25,180 nucleotides of DNA from Mucidula mucida (taxonomy: Eukaryota; Basidiomycota; Agaricomycetes; Agaricales; Physalacriaceae), in NCBI GenBank assembly GCA_015501055.1, contig JADNYV010000497.1, positions 1-25,180 on the forward strand. The letters run 5' to 3'. The notes beneath the pieces were generated by a model. The model saw nothing but the letters and a program-made list of their open reading frames with translations, was not told the DNA's origin and searched no databases. Position numbers and translations under genes: made by a program. Shown here piece by piece: positions 11,526-20,508 of the stretch. The stretch's first letter is position 1, and every line of letters starts with the position of its first letter.

Positions 11526-11835
11526 GCCGAAAACCTCTGGTTATCAATATTTGCGCTGTATAAAGAAATACCTGTTGTAGCTTTCGTTAGTAGTTAGGAA
11601 GTATGTATTTGGTGGTTGTAGCTTTCCTTGTCTGATGTTGTCGATTTGTCTTGTAGCTTTCCCTTGCTTTATGCATGTTGTCTACTACGACCTAAGCGTA
11701 ATGGTTAGGGTTAGCTTCTTCAAAAGCCTAGAAACGTGAACATCAATGACTGTTGGCAAAGCTTAACGCGTTTACAGTTTACAACACTGGGAGGGGGTCT
11801 ATTGAAGTCGGATAAATATGAAGGCATGGATGTCA
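11526..11835. other. Intergenic, 3' flank of two convergent loci
   Basis: It lies between the end of the DUF6535 locus (+) and the end of the CUE1-like gene (-). It is T-rich on the plus strand and carries three imperfect copies of TTGTAGCTTTC (about 11575, 11616 and 11651), spaced roughly 36-41 bp apart. No gene is seen. Confidence 0.45.
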
Positions 11836-12491
11836 CTATGAAGCTTTGTTCTTTTCCTGTTCCAACATGCGCCTGTAGGAAAGATTGGTGTGTATTAGGG
11901 AAAAGAAGTGAGTGACATACTGCCTGGCAGCCAGAATCATCTTGGCCTTTCGTTCGCGAAGACTAGCTTCCCTCTTCGCGGCACTGTCTTCCCATATCGC
12001 TTTCCCACCGACCTCGGCATCGGGTATTGGATCCGCATCGGACATTCGAGACTCGAGAGCGAAACGCGAAATCAGCGTCTCTTTGGGTTTCTGCGGAGCG
12101 GCTTGGGCTGCCTGTCGTGCTTGCGGTGACGCTCCAGGTGCATTCGCATTCGTTCGGGGATACAACGTATAGTAGCCCTGCGGCGGCGGATCCAGAAACC
12201 CGCGTTCGAGGACACGGTTTGACGTTGTTTCCACAGAGCCACTCCGTAGCAGATCATAGCGAATATTGTCCCTAAGCTTTTCAATAAACTGTGTAAGTTT
12301 ACAAGACATCGTACGTACGGTGGTATATCTGGAAACATACTGGCCACTGTATCGACCATTTCCTGAGTGACCTTCTTGGGTCGAAAGCCGAGGGCCTTGT
12401 CGGCGTCGCTGGCGTCGGAGGACGACGTGGCCCAGCGAAAGATGAAGACAATGACGAGAAAGGCGACGGCGACGTTGACGACTTCGCCCAT
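11836..12491 (-). CDS. CUE1: CUE-domain ER membrane protein, CUE1-like
   Basis: A likely counterpart of yeast Cue1, which anchors and activates the E2 enzyme Ubc7 at the ER for ER-associated degradation. Exons are 12491-12319, 12271-11921 and 11872-11836, with introns of 47 and 48 nt in phase, giving 186 aa. Residues about 4-19 are one hydrophobic N-terminal anchor (VVNVAVAFLVIVFIF). A CUE ubiquitin-binding domain follows at about 41-83: VTQEMVDTVASMFPDIPP, with the hallmark MFP at 52-54, then the distal helix RYDLLRSGSVETTSNRVLERGF. The C-terminus is a charged helix (AAKREASLRERKAKM...RMLEQE) where Cue1 carries its Ubc7-binding region; that role is inferred here. It starts 105 bp from the divergent aspartic protease gene. 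Another small anchored CUE protein is possible, but the order anchor-CUE-basic helix is that of Cue1. Confidence 0.75.
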
Positions 12492-12596
12492 CGTTGTAAA
12501 CGATGATGAGAGTTGAGAACAGCGAGGGGTACTCGGACCGGAGTACAATTGGTGGCGGTGGCGGTGCAGCGCGTCACTTTGCTCACGACCGCGACT
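12492..12596. promoter_or_regulatory. Bidirectional promoter region of CUE1-like and protease genes
   Basis: Only 105 bp separate the two divergent start codons, so both promoters or 5' UTRs must overlap. A GGTGGCGGTGGCGGTG purine-rich run lies near 12551-12566. No TATA box is obvious. Confidence 0.5.
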
Positions 12597-14303
12597 ATGT
12601 TCAACTCTATGCTCCCGACACTCTTTTTTCTGCACATTCCTATTCTCGCCCAAGCACTTCTCGACCCATTTACTGTTCCTATTCATCGCGTAGAACGTTC
12701 TCAAGTCAATCTAGCTTCTCCGTTCACTAGGCACGTTCTTGGCTCTCAGATTTCTGTAATCAACAGCAGGCAATTGTAAGGCGAAATCACACGAAATCAA
12801 TTCAAGTCTGACATGATTGAATAGCATCTATGAAGTCTACATAACGTGCATATCCTCGACACATAGGTCATTTGAAACTTTCTCATTCTGCTTCTTCAGA
12901 ATCGGCGGACAAACCTTTCCAGTCCTCCTCGACACTGGTTCCTCGGACCTTGTACGCACAGTACAGTAGGCTCTGGAACGCTCCCTTAATTCCTTTTCAG
13001 TGGATTCTTTCTGGGCCGTGTACAAACGATGACTGCAAGATGATATCGACGTATAGACCATCCTCTACAGTCATTCTCTCGGACACGTCTTTTGAAGTCG
13101 ATTATCTTCTTGGTTCTGTTACTGGCTCGGTTGCTTGTGATACTATCATCCTAGGCTCCTACGAGTTGTCTTGTCAAGTGTTCGGCAAGCGCAAGCTATA
13201 CACTGACAGTAACACATTTACTAATTGCCGTGCAGGTATGACGAACCAAACTACCGGACTCAACCTCGCTAGCAATGGCAATGCTGGTATCCTTGGTATG
13301 GCTTTTCCTTCTGTCGCAGCCATACAATCCTCGGACGGTGCTACCATTCTCGCCAACATGTTCAACTACCTCGACGACGCCAGCCGCTTCTTCGCATTCA
13401 AGCTCGGCCGACAATCTGGCTCTGACTCAACGTCCTCTTTTTCTGTTGGCAAACTTGACTCCAACTTTGCGCATGACTTTTCCGACTTCTTCTTCTCTCC
13501 CGTCCTCAAGGCAGGCGCAGATGCCTATGACTACTGGAAACTCCCCATTCAGTACATCACAATCAACTCAACAATATTACACATATCGCCTTCGCTCATC
13601 AAAGACTCGCCTAATGCGATCGCGGTAATGGACACTGGGACTACTCTTATTTTGGGCCCGTCAGCGGACGTGACAGCGTTTTGGAAAACTATAAACTCAG
13701 GCGCCGGTGAAGTGGCGAGGAAGAATCCTGTGACTGATATGTGGGAGATCAAGTGTGAGAAGGCAGTTTCTGTTGCCTTTGCTTTAGGGGTTGGGGCCAA
13801 CATGAAGGAGTTCCCCATACATCCGGAAGACGTGAACTGGGCTGCGGGTGGCAATGGGACAGGCTGGTGTGTAGGTGGAGTCCAGGCAAATGACAAGGTA
13901 ACGAGTTACCCATTGACGAGGTGTCTTAGCGCTTACTCTCGTTATTAGGTGAATTCTGGCGATTGGCTACTTGGAGACGTCTTTTTGAGGGTTGTTCTTA
14001 CTCCTTTGTCTTCTCATCGTCACTAAAGGAGCTGTACAGAACGTGTATGCGTCGCATCATGGCGACAACTCCACGCACCCGCCTATGATTGGTTTACGTT
14101 CCATGACAGATGCGAGTAGGGCTTTGGATGAATTCAGGAAAAATCGAGGCCTAGATTTGTCGCCTGTGTCGACCATTGAAGCCCAAGGGAGATCAGCTGC
14201 TTCTATGCATAGCACCTTGATCTACGCTGCGTCTTCTGGTTGTGGATTTGTCGTTGGTATGATATCGACTCTGGTTTTTCGTGCTATTCATGACAAGCCT
14301 TGA
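12597..14303 (+). CDS. Pepsin-type (A1) aspartic protease with C-terminal anchor
   Basis: Secretory-pathway aspartic endopeptidase. The start is ATG 12597, chosen because a signal peptide (MFNSMLPTLFFLHIPILAQA) and a propeptide follow. Exons are 12597-12775, 12825-12845 (21 nt), 12900-12951, 13001-13184, 13236-13897, 13949-13990 and 14040-14303, giving 467 aa. Catalytic Asp 1 is in LLDTGSSDLW (D78), with DTGS formed in exon 3 and the Trp in exon 4. Catalytic Asp 2 is in VMDTGTTLILGP (D278). Family blocks include NGNAGILGMAF, and near the end WLLGDVFLR. The C-terminal extension ends in a hydrophobic segment (about 440-460, ending STLVFRAIHDKP), so the enzyme is probably tethered to a membrane. 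Intron 4 (13185-13235) begins GC rather than GT and is 51 nt. If it is retained, a 17-residue insert would appear. Intron 5 contains a stop and must be removed. Confidence 0.9.
13185..13235 (+). other. Probable GC-AG intron in the aspartic protease gene
   Basis: GCAAGC donor, TTTACTAATTG branch-like site and TGCAG acceptor; 51 nt. Removal joins SCQVF-G-MTNQTTGLNLAS, the normal family sequence. Because the length divides by three and there is no stop, a gene caller could wrongly keep it as coding. Confidence 0.75.
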
Positions 14304-14792
14304 GTGTTGTATCCTGTACTCTGTCTTGTCACCCACACTCCTTTGCTGTATTTGTCATGAGAGGTCGCGCGGGGTCATAAGTAAACTGGGGGACAGAATC
14401 CAAAGGTCGGCGAATCCTCGGAAAATCATTCGATTTTGGGCCGGCAGCCCTCTCCTTAGCCCACTCACCATCGACTGCCTGCACGGGCTCGCAGCTGGTT
14501 TCTATATGCCATTGACACGTAAAAATACGACTAAGGGCGGTCTTCCGGCTGCGATCTCAAAAGGAGACCTGTTGACTTTTTTCCTTGTTCGCGTACGATG
14601 AGGAATTTTTATCTCGACGAGGCGCCGGCCTTGGCCTTAATCATGCATCGCGCCCTCGTGGTTCTACAACTGTGATCAATGGTCCGCTGACGGTTCTGGT
14701 GACTTGATAGGCCTCAAAATATTGCCAACCTGTTATCGCGGCAGGTCTAGATATCGGACTTTCCAATTATTTCTTGTTCCCCAACCACCACC
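14304..14792. other. Intergenic region before the dioxygenase gene
   Basis: The 3' flank of the protease gene and the promoter of the dioxygenase gene. A plus-strand open frame (14281-14601) overlaps the protease end out of frame and is not protein-like. No RNA gene or repeat is seen. Confidence 0.4.
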
Positions 14793-16067
14793 ATGGCCCC
14801 CGTCCAATTGGAACCCACTCCCCTTACGCCCACCTTGGACATTGATGTCACTTATGGCGACTTTCGCGACGATCTGGCGCGTCACGGATGGGCCGTCGTC
14901 CCAGGCGTGTTAGCCAAGGACAAGTGTGATGCGTATATCACCAGAATGCACGACTGGCTGGAAAGCTTCGGTCTTGGATACAAGGTGACTACGGCTATCA
15001 GGTCGTCGCCGAGTCGTCTCTGACTACGTCGGATAATAGCGCGACGACCCGTCGACCTGGGATTTGAGCAAGCTCCCAGTCAGCCACAAGGGTGGACTCT
15101 ACAACAAGTACGGCGTTGCGCATGAGCAGTTCATGTGGGATCTCCGCAGTGAGCCTGAGCTCATGAAGCCCTTCGAGATACTCTGGAACACCAATGAACT
15201 CATGGTCGGCTTTGACGGGTGTAATATCTCTGTGCCCGGCCTCGTTAAAGCCGGCGACGTTGAAGGCAAGGCGTGGCCCCATGTAGATCAGAGTCCCCTT
15301 CGGAAGCATCTTCACTGCGTCCAGGGTATCATAAATCTCCACGAGAACGGACCCGAAGACGGTGGCCTCATGGTCTTGAAAGGAAGCAGAGAATACTATA
15401 CGGAAATCTTCAAAGTCTTCGAGAAGGATAAGCCTGCTGAGGGTTGGTCTACCGACGATGGTAGGGTCACTTCTCGTGCCATTACTATCCGATTAACAAG
15501 GCGAATATACAGGCTATGCATTCTCGGATGAGCAAATCGCGTGGCTCGAGTCGCGTCCAGGTGCAGAATGGCACAAAGTCTGTGCTCACCCCGGCGATCT
15601 CATTATGTGGGACTCGAGGTAGGTATTACTCTCTCGACGTACATTAGTTTTATGTTGATTCGATGCATCTTCAGGGTTTGTCATTATGGTACGCCCCCAA
15701 AGAGCAACAACGCACGGATCGCGGCGTGTACGTTGTGCCGTCCTTCACTTTGATTATGACATTGATTGAATCGCTAGATGTGTGTTACAAACCCGCGTCT
15801 CTCATCACTCCCGAGCTCCTGGCGCTCAAACTGAAGATGTTAGAGGCTATGATGAATACGGTACGCTTTTCTGCTTTTTAGATTTCAGTGGACAACTTAC
15901 AATTCTCCAAGACGCACGATGGAACTCATCCTCGTGCCGTGAAGGCGCCAGTTCCCCAGAGAGCAGGCTATGATGTTGATCCTGCTTGGCTGGTCCGTCA
16001 AGTTCCAGACAAGCGCCCGGTGTTGAGCTTGAAGGGGAGACAGATGGCTGGTATCGAGGCTTACTGA
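14793..16067 (+). CDS. Phytanoyl-CoA dioxygenase (PhyH)-like Fe(II)/2-oxoglutarate oxygenase
   Basis: A member of the PhyH superfamily of non-haem iron, 2-oxoglutarate-dependent hydroxylases; the substrate cannot be told from sequence. The start is ATG 14793 in a strong context (ACCACCATGGC). Exons are 14793-14984, 15040-15460, 15513-15618, 15675-15727, 15778-15860 and 15912-16067, all in phase, with introns of 50-56 nt, giving 336 aa. The N-terminal segment LARHGWAVVPGVL is the usual PhyH opening. The iron-binding facial triad is visible: HVD in WPHVDQSP (H145, D147) and the distal His in RVCHYGTPP (H243). Arg 254 in NARIAAY is placed to bind 2-oxoglutarate. GDLIMWDSR precedes the distal His, as expected. 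I see no secretion or peroxisomal signal (it ends GIEAY). No biosynthetic cluster surrounds it, so a catabolic or detoxifying role is as likely as secondary metabolism. Confidence 0.87.
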
Positions 16068-16241
16068 ATGCATGCTTTTCATGCTGTATAAGATGAGTGC
16101 CAAATCAAATAAATTTGTATTCTTTTGTCTTTTGAAAGTCATGATTACGAGGGAAGGCATAAGCACAGAACAGAAGATTCTTAAGAGATGGAGAAAACGA
16201 AAGCTAAGCTACTACTTACCCCATACAGTGTTCTTTGTACG

Positions 16242-18090
16242 TCAATCAGCGTCTGCTGAACCTTTGACGCCAACCTTTTCTTCCTCTGTCCCAGCAGAGC
16301 TGACGGACTGACGCCTGCCAGGAAACTTGGAACGCCTGAACATAGAGAACATCGATTGCTTTTGGTCCTTATCGTCGTCGATCTTCGTCGCGTCCGAAGC
16401 CTCTGCAATGCAGCGCACTACTTCTTGAGGTGAGGGCTACAAAAAGACGTAAGAAACGAAAAAAAAACCTGCTTGAACTCACTTACAGGTTCTTCAACTG
16501 CGGCGGGCAAGCCATCTTTCAGCCAACCTTGCAGGATGTCTGCGTACTTGCACACCCGCGTCTGGATCAGTCCGGCCACGGCTGGATCGTTCGGGCACAT
16601 TCTCATGAGCCGGAGGAGACCAGTCTCTGATTCATTGTTGTTGGCCAACTGGGCCTTTCCAAAGAGCGCCGAGAGGCTTAGGCACACTGTGAAGAGATCG
16701 TCGGGCAGATAGAGGTAATCAATGTATCCATCGAGTTGACATTTAGTGGGCGCGCGAGGAGCCTCCTCGGAGTTGAGGGAGATCTGAGAGGGCAGACCAC
16801 CAATGAATTCAATACTGATCATGAACAGAGTTCTTAGTTGAGTTGGAGGATAGCCAAAGTAAGGCCCGTATCCAGTTGAGGTATCTGCTCTTGTACTCTC
16901 TCCAATTCAAGAGCTTAAAGGGATGTAGAGTACTGTTTACTTTGTTATGAACTGATTACATTTCACTTTCCCATCAAGTGAAGTAGAGACACTTGAAAAC
17001 CACAATAGAGAGCATAGAATGTTTTAGAGAGGGGTGTAGTATATGGAATCTGAGGGTCTATCGTAGGCATGGCTGCCACATATGCAAGGAAGGCCACTAT
17101 AGAGATGGCAGCAACAGCATATCCTGCACTGCATTCCTTATTGAACCATGGAAAATAAAGCAAATGATATATTTAAGACTGCAGGAATGAGGTTAATGAT
17201 TAGAGGGACATGCCACTTCATGAGTCCAATGAAGCGGAAGCAACATTACGGGCAGTTCCCGATGGGAGTGACAGATAATGATGAATCCAATGTTTGGCAA
17301 GGACAGTGAGGAATGCAGTGAAAAGGCTGAGAGACTGGTGAACCAGAGGTTGTTGACCCAGATGACAGAAGCAGACGGGATGAACAGAGTTCAATCCGGA
17401 TTGACCGGTGACAGAGGAATGGAACTCTCAGAGGCACCCGTAAGCGCTGCACGTTGGAGCTGCGCTATTTCAAAGACCAAAAGGGATGTCATCTGTCCGT
17501 AATCGACATCTAGCTTCTCGCTAGACTTTGTGAGGAATAGGCTAACAACGACAGAGAAGAAACCGGACTGAATCGGATAGTCAATAGTGGGCAAGAGCAA
17601 CAACGAATGAATGGACGTACAACAACAATGACCACATCGAGATTTCCACGGTGGTTCTCGCCATCTGAACATTGTATGTGCGCGCCTCGTCACGAGACAT
17701 GCGCCACACTCGAGCAGAATGGCCGCATTCGCCGCCAATAGCGTCTTCTGGATACTTGTCTTTATAATCGTCGGATAATCCTTAAACAGTACAGGTCAGC
17801 GATATCCGATATCATCCGGACTCGAAAACTCTCACCTGGACCGCCGCAGAAATGCGTAGTGCTTCTTCCTCTGCATGCGTGGTCACCTCCGTTGGACAAT
17901 GAACTAAAGGGCAGTGACGTTTCTTCAGCCTCAAGCATAGATTCCCTGTGAAATCTGAGCGATAATGAGGCGGCTCAGCACTGGGCGACCACTGCGCATC
18001 CAAGTCGACGTGGCCAGGCAGTTGCGCGTGAGCGCCGTCTAGCCCGCAGAGAGGTGGGAGAGGCAGGATGTCAGAAGGAGGATGTTCCAT
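16242..18090 (-). pseudogene. Second DUF6535 copy, internally deleted and frame-broken
   Basis: On the minus strand the same family as 8040-11525 appears in order. The N-terminus is at 18090-17836, followed by DDYKDKYPED / ECGHSARVWRM (about 17780-17690), SGFFSVVVSLFL (about 17570) and LTVLAKHWIHHYLSLPSG (about 17310-17255). Next are MKWHVPLIINLIPAVLNIS (about 17222) and YTTPLSKTFYAL (about 17040), then an ELERVQEQI / SIEFIGGLPSQ piece. The well-preserved tail (DYLYLPDDLFTVCLSLSALF, ESETGLLRLMRMCPND, WLKDGLP) is spliced over GTAAGT...TTGTAG to a basic C-terminus ending at 16242. Between GGLPS and the tail, hundreds of residues present in the other copy are missing. In-frame stops and one-base shifts (for example near 17330) interrupt the membrane domain. 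It therefore cannot make a normal family protein, although the tail exons look selectively maintained or recently inactivated. Confidence 0.75.
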
Positions 18091-18459
18091 TCAGTGACTG
18101 TACGAAGGGAAGAGAGTGTTGATGGGCACTCTGAAGACTCGTGTCAGAGGCCTTTGTTACTTGAGCATTGAGATAGGTGCGCGCTAATGGAGGAAAAAGA
18201 CTCCATTACGACGTGAAGGCGGCTATAAGAAATAGATTAAAGGTCATGGCGCCAGGCGCTTGGTAGTTTTCGAATGAATGGAACAAAGTCAAGTGCTAGC
18301 AGTGAGCGATCTTTCCTTCAATGTTGTCGTAATACCGGCGCTATTGTAGTGCGCGTTCCGAAGTTTTTCTTCTAAATGTACACTTGTATCTGATTATTGA
18401 TATCAAGAAAGTATCGCGATTCGGGTGGTACAAAAATCAATGATCTTTTAGATATCAAT
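18091..18459. other. Intergenic region between the DUF6535 copy and the tRNA gene
   Basis: No coding potential is seen. It holds the 5' flank of the DUF6535 remnant and, at 18432-18436, the probable Pol III terminator of the tRNA gene. Confidence 0.4.
18432..18436 (-). terminator. Probable Pol III terminator of tRNA-Pro
   Basis: TTTTT on the minus strand about 24 nt past the tRNA 3' end; an earlier TTTT run is absent on that strand. Oligo-T is the standard Pol III stop signal. Confidence 0.55.
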
Positions 18460-18540
18460 GGGCCTGACTGGGAATTGAACCCAGGACCTCCTCGAATGGT
18501 CTTACCCTAACAAGGAATCATACTACTAGACCATCAGGCC
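18460..18540 (-). tRNA. tRNA-Pro (AGG) with 9-nt intron
   Basis: The cloverleaf can be drawn in full. The acceptor stem is GGCCTGA/TCAGGCC with discriminator C. The D arm is GTC...GAT. The anticodon stem is CCTTG/CGAGG (one G-U pair). The T arm is CTGGG-TTCAATT-CCCAG. The anticodon loop is TTAGGG...T with anticodon AGG at 18508-18506. Nine extra bases (TAAGACCAT, 18504-18496) sit between positions 37 and 38, the normal place for a nuclear tRNA intron. The total of 81 nt equals a 72-nt mature tRNA plus the intron. The internal TGGTCTAGTAGTATG (A box-like) and GGTTCAATTCC (B box) promoters are present. It reads proline codons, CCU best after A34 is modified to inosine. Confidence 0.93.
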
Positions 18541-18681
18541 ATGACGTTGAAGTGTAGCGTAGCTTTTATATCTCAGCCAACAAAGACTCCGTACATCCAC
18601 AACAGCTTTGCTTTATGTATTGAAGCGTAGAACGTAAAATACTGTTTGAAATGGAGTTAGAAATAAATTCATTATAATAAA

Positions 18682-20437
18682 CTACCGCAGGAGGAGCTTG
18701 TCGAGTAAGGTCCTCTCTTGTATATCTCTACTTTTGCCACGAATGGCCCAGATACCCCAATTGGTCTTGACCATGACGCGAGGGTCAAAGTCTGCGACTT
18801 CCCACTTCTCGCTCCCAAACGGATTCGGGCCAGGCGTCAGTACCCACTCAAACTCGCCCGCGACGCCAGGCGCCGTGGCAAGGGACTTGATGTCGCGTTC
18901 GACATCGGCGGGGGAGAAGCCTGTAACGAATATAGGGCATTTCGACGCTAAGAGCATGGGGAGAACGGGACCCCATTCGGTGGGGGATGAGATCTGGAGA
19001 AGGGGTTCGCCATTCTCGTCCATCGACGACTGAGACGGGAAGCCAAAGCCAGGCGAAAAGACGAAAAACACATCGCTATAAGGGTCTAGCGTTTCTTCAA
19101 AGAGGTGATGCACGTCTTTGTAGTTGGTTTGTAGACCGGTAAAGGTCATCTGGTATGTATACGGTGTAGTGTAAGACGGGACACTGTATCGATTCATGGA
19201 TGCCCGAGTACGCTTTTGAGGAACGATTGTCGCGGGGATTTCAGGCTGGTAGATGTTGGGAACGTAGAGAGGCTTGTCCTCTTTGGCTTGAGTAACCTCA
19301 GTTGATGTGGGTTCTGACTTTGTGTCGTCATATTTCACCTCCACTTTCGCGCCGTCTACAGCGGATTCCGTGCCATCTGTGCTTTCTACCTTGGAGTTAT
19401 CTGCAGCAGCTGCATTCCCACCTCCAGAGGATGGTGTCCCCTCCGGCTTCGCTTGAGGATACTGAACATCCTTGGGGAGCGAAACCTGCGGACCAACGAA
19501 GAAAAGGTTGAAATTGGCGGACGGAAACAGAAATCCAAGCTGTTCCCAGATATGCGGGGGCAAGGACGACTCTGCACGCGCTCCGAGAATGAAAATACGG
19601 ACTTGAGGCTTGCCCACCGTTGCTACCTGATTATCTGGGGCACCAATCGGGACGTGTAATGTAGAACGAATAGCTAAATAGCACATGAGGAGATTGTAAC
19701 AAGGAATCAAGTGATTTGCCTGACCTGCCATTGACCGACTACCCTCTGGCGTCAGTCGCTGGTTATTCAGCATGAGACTGCTAAACTGGTGCAGTACGCC
19801 TCCAATGGTGACAGGATAGCTAAGCAGTTTGCTGAGATGCCGACGTGACCGTGCGGTGTCGATGGACGGATGGCCGCGCGTGTACCAGTAGACATCCCAG
19901 TTGGAGAACGACACGGCCTCTTCGTATCCCTGCGGTCCTGTAAACGATATCAGACGTGTTCATCGCCGTAGACAGTAAACACACACCGGGCATCTCAAAC
20001 TCCCATATACGCCGCCCACTGCGCAGGTCATGCTCATCTTCGTTCGCCTCGCGTAACCGTGCACAGTACTTTTCGTGCTCCTTGTCCTCCTTCCAGTGCT
20101 CCTCCGAGCAGTGCGTCGGCCAGCCACAGTCGGGGCATTCAAATTTGACAGTCTTGGGCTGGGCCGCGATGGGAGCGTAGTTTTGGTGGTCGTGCGAGGC
20201 GCAGACGGGACAGGGCGCCATCGCCTGGATGACCTCGCCGCGCGCGCGCACCGCGGGCATCGGCGACTTTGAAAAGGCATGGAACAGGTTGTCCTCGGTC
20301 AATAACGGCACCGGCTCTGGAGGCTCAATTTGCGCGGTTTTCTTTTTGCGTAAAAAGGAGAAAAAGGTGCGGTTTGGAGGGAGTAGGCGGACGGCGACGC
20401 GTCGCGAGCAGAGCGTCCGTGACAGCGACAAAGCCAT
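18682..20437 (-). CDS. MSS51: MSS51-like mitochondrial translational activator of COX1
   Basis: Counterpart of Mss51, which in yeast activates COX1 mRNA translation and couples it to cytochrome oxidase assembly in the mitochondrion. Exons are 20437-19987 and 19937-18682, with a 49-nt intron (GTGTGT...TACAG) kept in phase, giving 568 aa. The N-terminus (MALSLSRTLCSRRVAVRLL) is basic and hydroxylated like a mitochondrial presequence. A MYND-type zinc finger follows: C76/C79, C101/C104, C110, H121 and C125 are visible. Both CPVC (76-79) and CPDC (101-104) contain the Cys-Pro pair of the CPX haem-sensing motifs known in yeast Mss51. The C-terminal half carries the MSS51 C-terminal region (for example SNWDVYWYTRGHPS, IFVTGFSP). 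A low-complexity acidic insert at about residues 325-375 lengthens it relative to the 436-aa yeast protein. It shares a 71-bp divergent promoter with HIS3. Confidence 0.86.
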
Positions 20438-20508
20438 CGGGGACGCTGCCTGTAGAGGGCAGAGGCTGACTTGGGTGTGACTGTTTTCGTCTGTTGCTCT
20501 CGACCGTC
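20438..20508. promoter_or_regulatory. 71-bp bidirectional promoter, MSS51/HIS3
   Basis: Both start codons lie at the edges of this 71-bp gap, so transcription must start inside it or inside the opposing gene. Two TGACT half-sites (20467-20471 and 20478-20482) lie upstream of HIS3. TGACT is part of the Gcn4/Cpc1 site that controls amino-acid genes in fungi, but no full TGASTCA site is present. Confidence 0.5.

Noticed and set aside
11704..11715. GTTAGGGTTAGC resembling the TTAGGG telomere repeat
   Set aside because: Fewer than two full units; expected by chance, and the flanks are ordinary.
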